DNA of 33,202 nt from Calditrichota bacterium (GCA_003854985.1 RQOG01000171.1:1-33202); one strand, 5' to 3'; numbered from the stretch's first letter, positions 17,695-26,956 are shown. The notes: a model not told the origin generated them from the letters alone. A program made the numbers and translations.

Positions 17695-17786
17695 TTTTTA
17701 ATGTGTTTGATTAAATATCTTTGGTTAACCTTCAGCAAGCAGGCCGCTGATGTAAAACCTGCAAATAACTTAGCGCCTTTATGCAT
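17691..17786 (-). CDS. Possible 31-residue leader ORF coupled to the PEGA gene
   Basis: ATG at 17784-17786 opens 31 codons (beginning MHKGAKLFAG, ending IKHIKK) and stops at a TGA sharing ATGA with the PEGA start. The peptide is basic with a weakly hydrophobic middle. Neither start has a clear Shine-Dalgarno sequence, so coupling could matter for the PEGA gene. It may equally be chance. Confidence 0.25.
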   Translation of the reverse strand: MHKGAKLFAGFTSAACLLKVNQRYLIKHIKK

Positions 17787-17821
17787 ACCGGTAATATATC
17801 AGCTTTATGTCTGTTAACCCG

Positions 17822-20506
17822 CTAATTACTTCGGACAAGATTATCATAGTTTTTTCTGATTTTCTCCAGGTTTTCTTGTACTCCGGCTAATTTTTTACGT
17901 TCATTTTCTATAATGTTTTCCGGAGCTTTATCGATGAAATTTTTGTTTTTCAATTTACTAATCAATGTTTTTTCGAGTCCGGACAATCTTTCGATTTCCT
18001 TGCTTAAACGGACTTTTTCCTTATCGCGATCTATGAGTTCGGCCATTGGAATTAAGAACTCAACATTTTTAATGACCAGAACGCCTGCATCCGATTTATT
18101 TAATGTTCCATCGCTGCGATTGATTTCGGATATTTTAGCCAGCGATATAAAATGGTTTTTATTATCAAGAATCAAACTCCATGTACTATCCGCAGCTTCA
18201 ACAAACAATGGTATTTTTTTGCCGGGAGGCACTTCCATTTCAGCCCGTAGATTTCTGATACCGCTAATTGCATCCTGAATTAACTGAATTTCCCTTTCAG
18301 CCTGTTCATTAATCAGGTTTCCATTAAATTCCGGCCAGTCGGAAATTACAATACTTTTTTGCGTACCGGTTTTAAAAGTCTGCCAGATTTCTTCCGTAAT
18401 AAATGGAATAAAAGGATGTAAAAGTTCCATAGATGATTTCATAACATAGCAGGCGACGGCCAGCGCAGCATTTTTAAGGTCATTCGATTGCTGATTATAT
18501 AAACGCGGCTTGATCATTTCCAGATACCAGTCACAATAGTCATGCCAGAAGAAATGATAGACAGCGTTCAGAGCATCGTTCAATCTGAATCTTCCGATAT
18601 TTTCCGAAACATCCCTGATCGCCTTATGTAACCTGGAAAGAATCCATCGATCTTCTAAAATCAGACTGTCCTGGTATTTTGGAAAATCTGTGTCCGGCCG
18701 GTTCAGATTCATATGGAGAAAACGAAAGGCATTCCAGATTTTATTGGAAAAATTCCGCCCCATTTCGAAACTTTTAGGACTGATATTGATATCCTGTCCT
18801 TCTGAACTAAGCATTACAATGGTAAAACGAACGGCGTCTGCGCTGAATTTATCAATCATTTCCAAAGGATCGATGCCATTGCCAAGCGACTTGCTCATTT
18901 TACGGCCCTGTTCATCCCGGACGATACCATTGAAATACACGTTTTCAAAAGGTATTTCATTCTTAAATTCCATTCCGGCCATGATCATTCTGGCGACCCA
19001 GAAAAATATAATATCCGGTGCGGTCACAAGCGTATTAGTGGGATAAAAATACTTCAGATCATCCGTTTCATCCGGCCAGCCCAAAGTGGAAAACGGCCAC
19101 AATTGTGAAGAAAACCATGTATCGAGCACATCCGTATCCTGAATCCATTTATCCATATCCGTTGATGGATCTTCGGCGGACACTTTCATTTCGCCTTTAT
19201 CGTTATACCAGACAGGAATCCGATGCCCCCACCATAACTGCCGCGAAATGCACCAGTCTCTGATCGTCAGCATCCAGTGCTCATAAGTTTTATCAAACCG
19301 GTTCTCAGGATAAAATTTAATTTGTTTTTCCTGCACAACTTTTAAAGCTTTTTCGGCCAGAGGCTTCATTTTAACAAACCATTGAACCGATAAATAGGGC
19401 TCCACGGGCACTTTGGACCGGTAGCTATGCCCGACGGCATGCGTATGTTTTTCTATTTTTTCCAGCAGACTAAGCGCCTTAAGTTTTTCTATTATTTTTT
19501 GGCGCGCTTCAAATCGATCCAGACCGGCAATATCATCCGGAACCGGAATCTCATCGGTATATTGGTTATCATTAAAAACCTGGCAAACCGGCATAACACA
19601 GGCGTTTTTATCTAATACAAGCACATTATTTAATCCATGCCGGCGGCCAATTTCGAAATCGTTCGGATCATGCGCGGGCGTTACTTTTACAAATCCTGAG
19701 CCGAATTCCTTATCCACATATTCATCCGATATAATTTCCACTGTCCGGTTAACAACAGGAATAATAACCTTTTTGCCAACCAGATGTTTCTTATCTTCAT
19801 CATCCGGGGCTACGGCTACGGCGGTATCGCCAAGAAGGGTTTCCGGTCGCGTGGTGGCCACAACGATATAGTCCTCCGAATCCGCAAACCGGTATCTGAT
19901 ATGATAAAGATATCCCTGTAATTCAATATGATCCACCTCGTCATCGGCCAGGGCGGTGGCTGAAGCCGGATCCCAGTTTACGATACGTAATCCCCGGTAT
20001 ATAAGGCCCTTGTTATAAAGCCTGATGAACACTTCCCGGACGGCATTTGATAATCCGGGGTCCATGGTAAACCGTTCCCTGTCCCAATCACAGGAACACC
20101 CGATTTTCTTTAATTGGTTGATGATCGCGGCGCCATGATGGTTTTTCCATTCCCATACACGTTCGACGAACCTTTCGCGGCCTAAATCATGACGTGTTTT
20201 GTGTTCGCGGGCCAGTTCTCTTTCCACTACGCTTTGTGTGGCAATGCCGGCATGGTCCGTGCCCGGAAGCCATAAGGCAGAATAACCTAATTTACGATGA
20301 TATCTGATTAAAATATCCTGTAAAGTATTATTATAGGCATGACCCATATGAAGCACGGATGTAACATTGGGAGGAGGAATTACAATAGTATAAGGTTTTT
20401 TATCAGGATCGACTTTGGCATGAAAATATTTTTTATCCAGCCAATGCTGATACCATTTATCTTCGACTAATTTTGGATCGTATGTTTTCGGGACATCCCT
20501 GGTCAT
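17822..20506 (-). CDS. valS: Valyl-tRNA synthetase
   Basis: Class I aminoacyl-tRNA synthetase that charges tRNA-Val with valine in the cytoplasm. At 894 residues it is of normal length. The HIGH signature is HMGH (53-56) after PPPNVTSVL; the KMSKS signature is at 536-540. The editing domain contains TTRPETLLGDTAV, and the W-GDWCISRQLWWGHRIPVW-type zinc-less block is present as RDWCISRQLWWGHRI. The C-terminal 70 residues form the coiled-coil tRNA arm typical of ValS. It lies 153 bases downstream of the channel operon and 127 bases upstream of the PEGA cluster. A TATATT box at 20563-20568 (minus strand) could be its -10, but no good -35 is seen. Confidence 0.97.
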   Translation of the reverse strand: MTRDVPKTYDPKLVEDKWYQHWLDKKYFHAKVDPDKKPYTIVIPPPNVTSVLHMGHAYNNTLQDILIRYHRKLGYSALWLPGTDHAGIATQSVVERELAREHKTRHDLGRERFVERVWEWKNHHGAAIINQLKKIGCSCDWDRERFTMDPGLSNAVREVFIRLYNKGLIYRGLRIVNWDPASATALADDEVDHIELQGYLYHIRYRFADSEDYIVVATTRPETLLGDTAVAVAPDDEDKKHLVGKKVIIPVVNRTVEIISDEYVDKEFGSGFVKVTPAHDPNDFEIGRRHGLNNVLVLDKNACVMPVCQVFNDNQYTDEIPVPDDIAGLDRFEARQKIIEKLKALSLLEKIEKHTHAVGHSYRSKVPVEPYLSVQWFVKMKPLAEKALKVVQEKQIKFYPENRFDKTYEHWMLTIRDWCISRQLWWGHRIPVWYNDKGEMKVSAEDPSTDMDKWIQDTDVLDTWFSSQLWPFSTLGWPDETDDLKYFYPTNTLVTAPDIIFFWVARMIMAGMEFKNEIPFENVYFNGIVRDEQGRKMSKSLGNGIDPLEMIDKFSADAVRFTIVMLSSEGQDINISPKSFEMGRNFSNKIWNAFRFLHMNLNRPDTDFPKYQDSLILEDRWILSRLHKAIRDVSENIGRFRLNDALNAVYHFFWHDYCDWYLEMIKPRLYNQQSNDLKNAALAVACYVMKSSMELLHPFIPFITEEIWQTFKTGTQKSIVISDWPEFNGNLINEQAEREIQLIQDAISGIRNLRAEMEVPPGKKIPLFVEAADSTWSLILDNKNHFISLAKISEINRSDGTLNKSDAGVLVIKNVEFLIPMAELIDRDKEKVRLSKEIERLSGLEKTLISKLKNKNFIDKAPENIIENERKKLAGVQENLEKIRKNYDNLVRSN

Positions 20507-20659
20507 CAGTTTGCTCCGCGTTTCCTGTCATCTTTGTATCTATAACATCAGTTAAAGCTTTGAATATACTGAATTTTAAAAGTAATTTCATTAAAATATG
20601 GAGACGGCGGACAGATAAAATCCCGATGAATCCGATTAAAAGAAATGGCCGATAAAAAT

Positions 20660-21616
20660 TTATTCGTCTGTTTCCGAATCTATAAAATTATCCAGAAATT
20701 CTTCGATAAAAAATCTGCTTTCGGTGAGAAAACGTTCCGATGCGCATCCTCTGCGGGTACATACGGCGCAGGTATTTGTTAACGTACACTGTACTTTTTC
20801 TTTATAGGATGCTTCCAGATCTTTTGTAGCTACCTGAAGTTCGCGGTCAAATTCGCTGTTTTCGTATTTTTCCCTGGCCGTTTTGCTTAATTTTTTCCGA
20901 ATCATTTCCGAAAGGTCTTTGATGCGCCCCAGATAGATACTGATAGCGCTTTGCCAGATTACCCGGGCCCGCGATTTAATTTCCGACTCAATATCTTCAG
21001 GCGTTCCGGGACGCAGTGACGCCAAGCCCATATCGCGCAGATTAAATATTTCCACGATAAGCGATAAGATATATTCAAGTTCTTTAACGGTTTTCGGACT
21101 TAAATCAAAATAAACCGTCCGGGCGCTTTCGGCAAAAATTTCCCGGATTTTCTCAAAAATATCGATCAGGTCATATCGTTTGGCGCCCAATTTATCGCGC
21201 AGCAGGTGGTCGAATTTACTGATCTGCTTTTCGGTGAGATTAACAGCCTTGATAACATCCTGATATTCATTAATCTGATTGTATCCCAGGGAGCGAAAGA
21301 TAATATCGAAATAAGCCTGTACGCTTATTTCGAGTTCCTTCATACTTTCCTTAAGGCGCTGGGTTTCACGCAGATGCGTTTCGTGCACAGATTCAACAAC
21401 GACTTCATCCTTATGCAATTCCAGGATGCTCAGAATCTGTTTAAAAACCTTTCGCGGCGTAGAGTAATCGTTTACCAGATTAATAATTTCATCGATACTG
21501 ATAATTTCCTTGGCTAATTCATTGATCCGCCGGTCATGATCCACGTGACAATGCGATAATAAAATAACATTATCAAATTCCATCAGATTATCCGCACAGG
21601 TTTTAACAATAGCCAT
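20660..21616 (-). CDS. Unknown helical protein with an N-terminal His/Asp cluster and a C-terminal Cys4 cluster
   Basis: A 318-residue protein I do not recognise. Near the N terminus ILLSHCHVDHD gives H22, H24, D26 and H27, the H-x-H-x-D-H pattern of metallo-beta-lactamases, but no other part of that fold follows. Residues 30-270 are predicted by eye to be almost all helix, rich in E and K with some coiled-coil character. Near the end C277-x5-C283-x2-C286-x4-C291 could bind zinc or an iron-sulfur cluster. It is the last gene of the channel/cNMP/HEAT operon, 35 bases after the HEAT-like gene. The start has only the purine run AAGAAAAGA as ribosome-binding site; the frame stays open upstream into the HEAT gene without a better start seen. 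Confidence 0.6.
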   Translation of the reverse strand: MAIVKTCADNLMEFDNVILLSHCHVDHDRRINELAKEIISIDEIINLVNDYSTPRKVFKQILSILELHKDEVVVESVHETHLRETQRLKESMKELEISVQAYFDIIFRSLGYNQINEYQDVIKAVNLTEKQISKFDHLLRDKLGAKRYDLIDIFEKIREIFAESARTVYFDLSPKTVKELEYILSLIVEIFNLRDMGLASLRPGTPEDIESEIKSRARVIWQSAISIYLGRIKDLSEMIRKKLSKTAREKYENSEFDRELQVATKDLEASYKEKVQCTLTNTCAVCTRRGCASERFLTESRFFIEEFLDNFIDSETDE

Positions 21617-21651
21617 TCTTTTCTTATTGAGCAGTTGTGTAAAATAATCGC

Positions 21652-22485
21652 TTATGGATAATCCTTTAGTGTCATGGGACGTTTTTTTAAGTCCAGATAG
21701 GTTATGGATTTACTATGCAGATCTTCACGCTTGTATACATGATTCAGCAATTGTGATAAGACAACAAACTGCATCAGGTTGGATTCAAACAGATTGTCAT
21801 CCAGACCGGAGGTTATTACCTTACGCAATGCATTAATTTCAACTTTTTCCAGGTTGTTATGTATAGCACTGCGCAGGGTAGGATCGTCTTCAGATAAATG
21901 AGTTAAGATGGTTTTAATGTTTTCGGGCTCTTGCAGATTTCTTACCGCTTTATTAATTATTGAGATCTTATAAATTTGTTCCCGTTTCTTCTCTATAACC
22001 TGCTGGGTCATTTCGAAAATCTGCTCATCTTTGCGGCCCTGCCCTCTTTCTTTTATCAGTCTGGAAAACAAAGCCAGCATTTTCAGGGAGAGCGAAGGAT
22101 TGTTCAAAATATCATGAATGATTTCCAGATCATCTTCAAATATTAATAAGGCCACAAGATTGTAATCGCTTTCGACCCGGGCAAATTCCTTGCGTTCTTT
22201 TTTACCAAAACCGAGTATATCCTGAAAACGTCCCAGCAGAATCCAGAAATCATTTTCTCGGGCCGCTTCGGCAACATCTTCATTTTCATCATTGGCCAGC
22301 TGGTTAATTATCGCCGGAAAATGACAGTGCTGCGCTACTTTAATTTTAGTTTCCTGATCTTCTATAACATCGGGACTAAGATACACATTACTTGGAATAG
22401 GCGGAACTTTGCGGAAATACCGCTCCATGATATCGGTATAATAATCTAAAAAGCTTTTATATTTGAAGTTTCCGACTTGGATCAA
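21652..22485 (-). CDS. HEAT-like helical-repeat protein of unknown function
   Basis: A 277-residue, all-helical protein. Three stretches resemble HEAT units: INQLANDENEDVAEAARE with a following helix, DILNNPSLSLKMLALFSRL, and HLSEDDPTLRSAIHNNL. Such repeats make protein-binding scaffolds. The start is TTG at 22483-22485, supported by GGAGGG six bases upstream, inside the end of the cNMP-binding gene; the two ORFs are separated by two bases. The tight coupling to a cNMP-binding protein and a potassium channel suggests a partner in the same signalling unit. No enzymatic motif is visible. Confidence 0.65.
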   Translation of the reverse strand: MIQVGNFKYKSFLDYYTDIMERYFRKVPPIPSNVYLSPDVIEDQETKIKVAQHCHFPAIINQLANDENEDVAEAARENDFWILLGRFQDILGFGKKERKEFARVESDYNLVALLIFEDDLEIIHDILNNPSLSLKMLALFSRLIKERGQGRKDEQIFEMTQQVIEKKREQIYKISIINKAVRNLQEPENIKTILTHLSEDDPTLRSAIHNNLEKVEINALRKVITSGLDDNLFESNLMQFVVLSQLLNHVYKREDLHSKSITYLDLKKRPMTLKDYP

Positions 22486-22487
22486 AT

Positions 22488-23021
22488 TTATCCCTCCAGG
22501 GCAAGGCTGAATGCGGTTGTCAACTTTAGTATATCATGATTTGATTTTTTCAGTCTTTTCACTAGTTCAGAAGCTATATTGCGATAAACATACATTCCCG
22601 TAATCGGATTATTTTCCAGGATATTTAGTAAATCTTTTTTGGTTATTTTAGACATTGAACAGAGACGCAAAGCTTTTATCGTTGCTGAACGTTCGGGCTC
22701 GTCATCGAACATAGCCATTTCTCCGAAAAAAGGATGATGCTTTTCCGAAAGATGAAGCAGCGATTTTTCCTGTTTTTTGGCAGCCTGAATCCATTCCGGC
22801 AACACTAATGATTTTGAAATTTCAACTTCTCCGTCAAGCAAAATATATAAAGCGCTGTCGCTTTCCCCCTCATGAATAATAATTTCACCTTTATCAAAAG
22901 TTTTTAGCTGCATTTTATGAATCATGGGTATTATCTGTTCTTCCTGTAGGTCTCTGAAAAGTGAAACATTTTTAAAATAATCCAGCCATTCAATAAGATT
23001 TTTTTGCTCATTATTTTTCAT
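22488..23021 (-). CDS. Stand-alone cyclic-nucleotide-binding domain protein
   Basis: A 177-residue cytosolic protein made of one CRP-type cNMP-binding domain (about 15-140) and a C-terminal helix, with no DNA-binding domain. The phosphate-binding cassette is intact: FFGEMAMFDDEPERSA, with E101 for the ribose and R111 for the cyclic phosphate. GEIIIHEGE and LYILLDGEVEIS are the usual early strands. An extra segment of about 20 residues (72-95) sits between strands. It should bind cAMP or cGMP. The start overlaps the stop of the potassium-channel gene by one base (TAATG), so it may be a separate regulatory subunit for that channel. Confidence 0.88.
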   Translation of the reverse strand: MKNNEQKNLIEWLDYFKNVSLFRDLQEEQIIPMIHKMQLKTFDKGEIIIHEGESDSALYILLDGEVEISKSLVLPEWIQAAKKQEKSLLHLSEKHHPFFGEMAMFDDEPERSATIKALRLCSMSKITKKDLLNILENNPITGMYVYRNIASELVKRLKKSNHDILKLTTAFSLALEG

Positions 23022-24199
23022 TATTCTGTTCTTTCAATAGATAAATAAAAATCATTTTTCGATAAACTTGTGGCCTCAGCCGGATTAATTTGTATTTTCA
23101 CTTGTTCATTACTGCCAATCCCTCTCCCGGCTTCCTGAAATTTCCGTTTAATAAAATCATCCAATGAAGAAGTGTCATCTTTCATCAGATCGGACAAATC
23201 GAAGGGTTGCGTCATTTGACCTATACCTAAAAGAACTCCGGAATATTTTTGATAATAATAAGATTTTAAATCTTTAAAAGATTTCCCTATAAGTTCATTA
23301 GGCAGCATTCTTCTTTTTAATTTATTGGCAGATTTAGGCGAACAGAGTTGCAGAACTAATTGTGGAATTCCAGGATAGGTTACATAATTTGCCATTAAAA
23401 ATCCGGTGTAGGCATCGCTGACAATTATCTCATCAGCTCTGGCTTTTGTTAAATGCGGTATATTTTCACGATCGAGTATGTGAACATATACCTTTATTTT
23501 TGGATTAATTGCTTTTAGAGAAAGCGTGGCCAGAATTGTTTTCTCGTCACCCATCTTTTCTCCTAAAACGCTTTCATCAGGGAGAACAAGAGCCGCTCCG
23601 GCAAATTTTGCATTTGCTCTATTTAATATGCTTTCTTTAGTAAAATCACCGCGCACAAATTTTATCGCAATGGAAGAATGATGAGAAATAATATCATCAA
23701 TAGCTTCTTCAGAAAGCTGATTAATCATCACTACTTCCTGATGCTTAATATCCGATAATTCCAGCGTATCTAAAATTTGTTCGGCATCGGAATTCCATCC
23801 GCAGATAAGTATGTGGTCTTTAGTTTTAATGTCCTGCAAACCTTTACCCTCTTTTATTTTACGTGTTACAAAAATGGAAGATATTGTTGCTGTAATGATC
23901 GATAATAATGCAATTCCAACAAACATTATGATTACGCCAAGTATTTTTCCGGCCGGAGTGACAGGTACTTTGTCTCCATATCCGACGGTAGTTATAGTAA
24001 CAAATACCCACCAAACAGAATCCCAATAAGATGTAAACTGGTCATTCTTATTCGCTTCAAATATTTCAACTACAATCGTTGCCATAATTGTAATGACCAG
24101 AAGCATAAACACTGCCCTGGCAGCCGGGTGAATACTTAAAGCTTTTAACCTTTTCAGATATTTTAAAATATCTGCTTTATCGATCCATTTAACCTGCAT
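23021..24199 (-). CDS. Two-TM potassium channel with cytosolic RCK (TrkA-N) domain
   Basis: A 392-residue channel of the MthK/Kch type. TM1 spans about 28-48, the pore helix and selectivity filter are WWVFVTITTVGYGD (filter TVGYGD at 71-76), and TM2 about 86-111. An RCK domain follows from about 128; its first Rossmann strand reads ILICGWNSDAEQIL, a variant in which GWN replaces the classic G-x-G, as in BK and Kch channels, so NAD binding is doubtful. Residues about 270-390 hold a TrkA-C-like part. It opens a four-gene minus-strand operon. No Shine-Dalgarno sequence precedes the ATG; the start is chosen because the basic amphipathic helix KADILKYLKRLKAL leads into TM1. Confidence 0.92.
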   Translation of the reverse strand: MQVKWIDKADILKYLKRLKALSIHPAARAVFMLLVITIMATIVVEIFEANKNDQFTSYWDSVWWVFVTITTVGYGDKVPVTPAGKILGVIIMFVGIALLSIITATISSIFVTRKIKEGKGLQDIKTKDHILICGWNSDAEQILDTLELSDIKHQEVVMINQLSEEAIDDIISHHSSIAIKFVRGDFTKESILNRANAKFAGAALVLPDESVLGEKMGDEKTILATLSLKAINPKIKVYVHILDRENIPHLTKARADEIIVSDAYTGFLMANYVTYPGIPQLVLQLCSPKSANKLKRRMLPNELIGKSFKDLKSYYYQKYSGVLLGIGQMTQPFDLSDLMKDDTSSLDDFIKRKFQEAGRGIGSNEQVKIQINPAEATSLSKNDFYLSIERTE

Positions 24200-24256
24200 A
24201 ATAACTGCATATTGTCGACAAATGCTGAAAAAATGTTAACTTTTTAACACAGGTTT

Positions 24257-24279
24257 ACCTTATATTTTTATCGTAAGGT
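24257..24279. promoter_or_regulatory. Inverted repeat in the divergent intergenic region
   Basis: ACCTTA (24257-24262) and TAAGGT (24274-24279) form a perfect 6-bp inverted repeat with an 11-base spacer. It overlaps a TATATT box (24261-24266) that could be the -10 of the plus-strand gene, with TTAACT (24236-24241) as a 19-base-spaced -35. It may be an operator between the channel operon and the secreted protein. Confidence 0.3.
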
Positions 24280-24355
24280 TTAAGATATGCCATAATAAAT
24301 GGATATGATCATTATTTTATATTGTAAGTAAAATACTTTTATTGTAAAATTAATC

Positions 24356-25225
24356 ATGAGAAATTTTTATATAATAATTGCTATTTTTATATGCCATTCT
24401 ATCTCTGCCGCCGATCTTCTGTCTTCCGGAAATCATTTGCCCATGCCGGAAAGTATAAAGACTAAATCTACCAACGACGATACCCAAAATAAACAGACCG
24501 ATATAAACAAGAAAGTTAATTTCTACATCGACGGGGCTAAGGTATCCAGGTCCGAGTTTAAGAAACAGATGAAAAAAATAACGCTGCTTGAAGAAACAAA
24601 ATCCGCGTATAAAACTGAAAACGGCGGTGTTACCGAATATGATGCTGCGGATTCTTCGGGCGCCAGGTACAGGTATGAGCTGGAGCATGGATTGGATTTT
24701 GAAAATTATAATCTATGGCATATCCCTGAAGAGCCTTTATTAAACGTTACAACGCCCTGGCAGATATCACTGCGCATTTCCGATGACCTGGTTATTTCCG
24801 CAAGCATAAAAAACGTCTCCGAATATCAGCAATATCTTCTTTTTCATCATAATTGTTTACAGCCTTTCATTTTAAATCTATTAAACGAAAAAACCGGCGA
24901 AATTATTAAAGCCTCCGACCTGCGCGATTATTCCGCTCTAACCGATAACGCCACTGAAACTTCCTTTATTGTAATTGCTCCGGGAGACAGCATTTTTATA
25001 GAATCGCGGCCGATGATAAAAGATGAAGACGGCGCCTATCATTTAAAATGGGATTGCTTTAATTTTGAAAAACTTCATCCCGGCAGATATTCCGCCTGGA
25101 TTTTATGGCAGTCCTCTGTTGACCGCTGGCAGGATAGTAAAACCCGGGAAATGGTTGCGCCGGGAACCATATGGCTGGGCGACATTGAATCAAACAAAAT
25201 CAAATTTACCCTTCCGGTGAATTAA
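24356..25225 (+). CDS. Secreted protein of unknown function
   Basis: A 289-residue protein with a signal peptide (about 1-18, ending HSISA). After a polar linker with many T, N and K residues, the segment VNFYIDGAKVSRSEFKK resembles a common surface-protein phrase in which a short DG turn introduces a named residue. The rest is beta-rich with many W and Y residues. No catalytic motif is seen. It lies 76 bases upstream of the glycosyltransferase on the same strand, so the two might be co-transcribed. No clear Shine-Dalgarno sequence precedes the ATG. Confidence 0.7.
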   Translation: MRNFYIIIAIFICHSISAADLLSSGNHLPMPESIKTKSTNDDTQNKQTDINKKVNFYIDGAKVSRSEFKKQMKKITLLEETKSAYKTENGGVTEYDAADSSGARYRYELEHGLDFENYNLWHIPEEPLLNVTTPWQISLRISDDLVISASIKNVSEYQQYLLFHHNCLQPFILNLLNEKTGEIIKASDLRDYSALTDNATETSFIVIAPGDSIFIESRPMIKDEDGAYHLKWDCFNFEKLHPGRYSAWILWQSSVDRWQDSKTREMVAPGTIWLGDIESNKIKFTLPVN

Positions 25226-25301
25226 TTTTTAATTATGATATTTCTGAAACTTCCTTTTCTTTAATTTCGTCTTCTAAGCCATATTTAAAATTAGGGTAAT
25301 C

Positions 25302-26858
25302 ATGAGAATAAGAAATTTCAATAAAACCGGATTATGGCTTTTAATTTGTCTTATAGCCATTATCAAACTATTGATACATTTAATGACCAGTGAAAATTAC
25401 GAGTTACAGCGCGATGCCTATTTATATATAGCCCAGGCGCATCATCTTGATTTTGGATATATTTCAATTCCGCCATTGCTGCCTTTTCTTATCAGCATTA
25501 TGGAATTTATTTTTGGCGATTCTGTTCTTGCCATGCGTTTATTACCAGCCATTATCGGGGCCTTGTCCATCATAATTATTGGCAAATTTGCGCTCGATGC
25601 AGGCGGGAAAACCTGGGCCGTGTTGATAGCCTGCCTGGCTTTTTCATTTTCACCGGCATTTCTGAGAAGTAATTCGTTATTACAGCCTGTTTCGCTAAAT
25701 CAGTTTTTCTGGCTGTTAAGCAGTTATTTTATTTTTAAACTGCTTCAGACCAAGGACACAAAATACTGGATACATATTGGAATTATCTGGGGAATCGGTT
25801 TTCTGAATAAATATTCCATTGTCTTTTTAAGCCTTGCTTTTATCCTTGGTATATTGGTTACGCCGCAACGGCAATTTCTCAGATCCCGTCATTTTCTTTA
25901 TGGAATGGGCATTGGTTTCTTAATTATTTTACCCAACCTGGTCTGGCAGCATATGCACAACTGGCCTGTGGTATCGCATATGGCGGAGCTGTACAAAAAT
26001 CAGCTCGTTAATGTGCATATAATCGATTTTATAAGTATGCAGTTTTTAATGAACATGCCCGGCGTGCTGATCTGGATCGCCGGCCTGGTGTATTTTCTGT
26101 TCTTAAGAGAAGTTAAACACTATCGGGCATTGGGATTTGCCTATTTTTTTCTAATCCTGATTTTAATTCTATTTCGCGGAAAAGCTTATTACACCCTAGG
26201 TATTTATTCTATGCTCTTTGTGGGCGGCGGATTGTTTTTAGAGAAATATCTAACAGGTTATAAAGTGATTTTCAATTATATCGTTCTGGTCCTGATGGCA
26301 TGTGCTACGTTAATCATGCTGCCATTCAGTTTGCCTGTATATCCTTTGGAAAAAATGGCCCAGTTTTCCGGGGAGGCAGTGAAATTCGGCATGGAAGGCG
26401 CCCTGCGCTGGGAAGACGGCCAGCTACACGCAATCCCCCAGGATTATGCGGATATGACCGGCTGGAAAGAATTATCGGATATAGTTCTTGCCACTTATAA
26501 CCGGCTTTCGGAAGAAGAAAAATCCCAATGTGTTATCTACGCCGAGAACTATGGCCAGGCCGGCGCCGTCAGGTACCACACCCATAAATCAGGATTACCC
26601 GAACCGATCAGTTTTAGTGACAGTTTTGTTCTATGGGCTCCGGAAAAAATAACTTTACAAGTATTTATATATATCAATGATGATCCATCGGAAATGTACC
26701 GGTTTTTTGGCGAAATGGTTGAAGCCGGAAGAGTAATTAATCCCTATTTCAGAGAAAACGGGATAGCCGTTTATTTATGTAAACATCCGAAGGACGAATT
26801 TATAAGCTTTGCCCGGAATAAAATTAAGGAACACAAAAGCCGCTATCTGCAGGAATAA
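25302..26858 (+). CDS. GT39-like integral membrane glycosyltransferase (ArnT/PMT type)
   Basis: A 518-residue polytopic membrane protein. The first periplasmic loop has ELQRDAYLYIAQAHHLDFG followed by GYISIPPLLPFL; D38 is the expected catalytic acid of GT39/GT83 enzymes, which transfer a sugar from a polyprenyl-phosphate donor to protein or lipid. About nine to eleven TM segments run to residue 345, then a soluble C-terminal domain of about 170 residues. AGGG six bases before the ATG supports the start. The acceptor is unknown; the neighbouring T9SS-exported proteins are possible but untested acceptors. A strong terminator follows. Confidence 0.85.
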   Translation: MRIRNFNKTGLWLLICLIAIIKLLIHLMTSENYELQRDAYLYIAQAHHLDFGYISIPPLLPFLISIMEFIFGDSVLAMRLLPAIIGALSIIIIGKFALDAGGKTWAVLIACLAFSFSPAFLRSNSLLQPVSLNQFFWLLSSYFIFKLLQTKDTKYWIHIGIIWGIGFLNKYSIVFLSLAFILGILVTPQRQFLRSRHFLYGMGIGFLIILPNLVWQHMHNWPVVSHMAELYKNQLVNVHIIDFISMQFLMNMPGVLIWIAGLVYFLFLREVKHYRALGFAYFFLILILILFRGKAYYTLGIYSMLFVGGGLFLEKYLTGYKVIFNYIVLVLMACATLIMLPFSLPVYPLEKMAQFSGEAVKFGMEGALRWEDGQLHAIPQDYADMTGWKELSDIVLATYNRLSEEEKSQCVIYAENYGQAGAVRYHTHKSGLPEPISFSDSFVLWAPEKITLQVFIYINDDPSEMYRFFGEMVEAGRVINPYFRENGIAVYLCKHPKDEFISFARNKIKEHKSRYLQE

Positions 26859-26902
26859 ACATACTTTTATTTAAATCCGGATTGTAAAAAATCTTAAAAA
26901 TC

Positions 26903-26932
26903 AAAAAGCCCCGGATTTGCCGGGGCTTTTGT
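26903..26932. terminator. Bidirectional intrinsic terminator
   Basis: AAAAGCCCCGG (26904-26914) pairs perfectly with CCGGGGCTTTT (26920-26930) around the loop ATTTG. It ends the glycosyltransferase gene on the plus strand, and its A-run gives a T-run on the minus strand for the convergent propeller gene. Confidence 0.92.
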
Positions 26933-26956
26933 TTACAGAATCATTGTGGTTATGTT

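Noticed and set aside
20660..21616. Metallo-beta-lactamase annotation from H-x-H-x-D-H
   Set aside because: Only 21 residues precede the motif and no later metal-binding His/Asp strands of the fold are seen; the remainder is helical.
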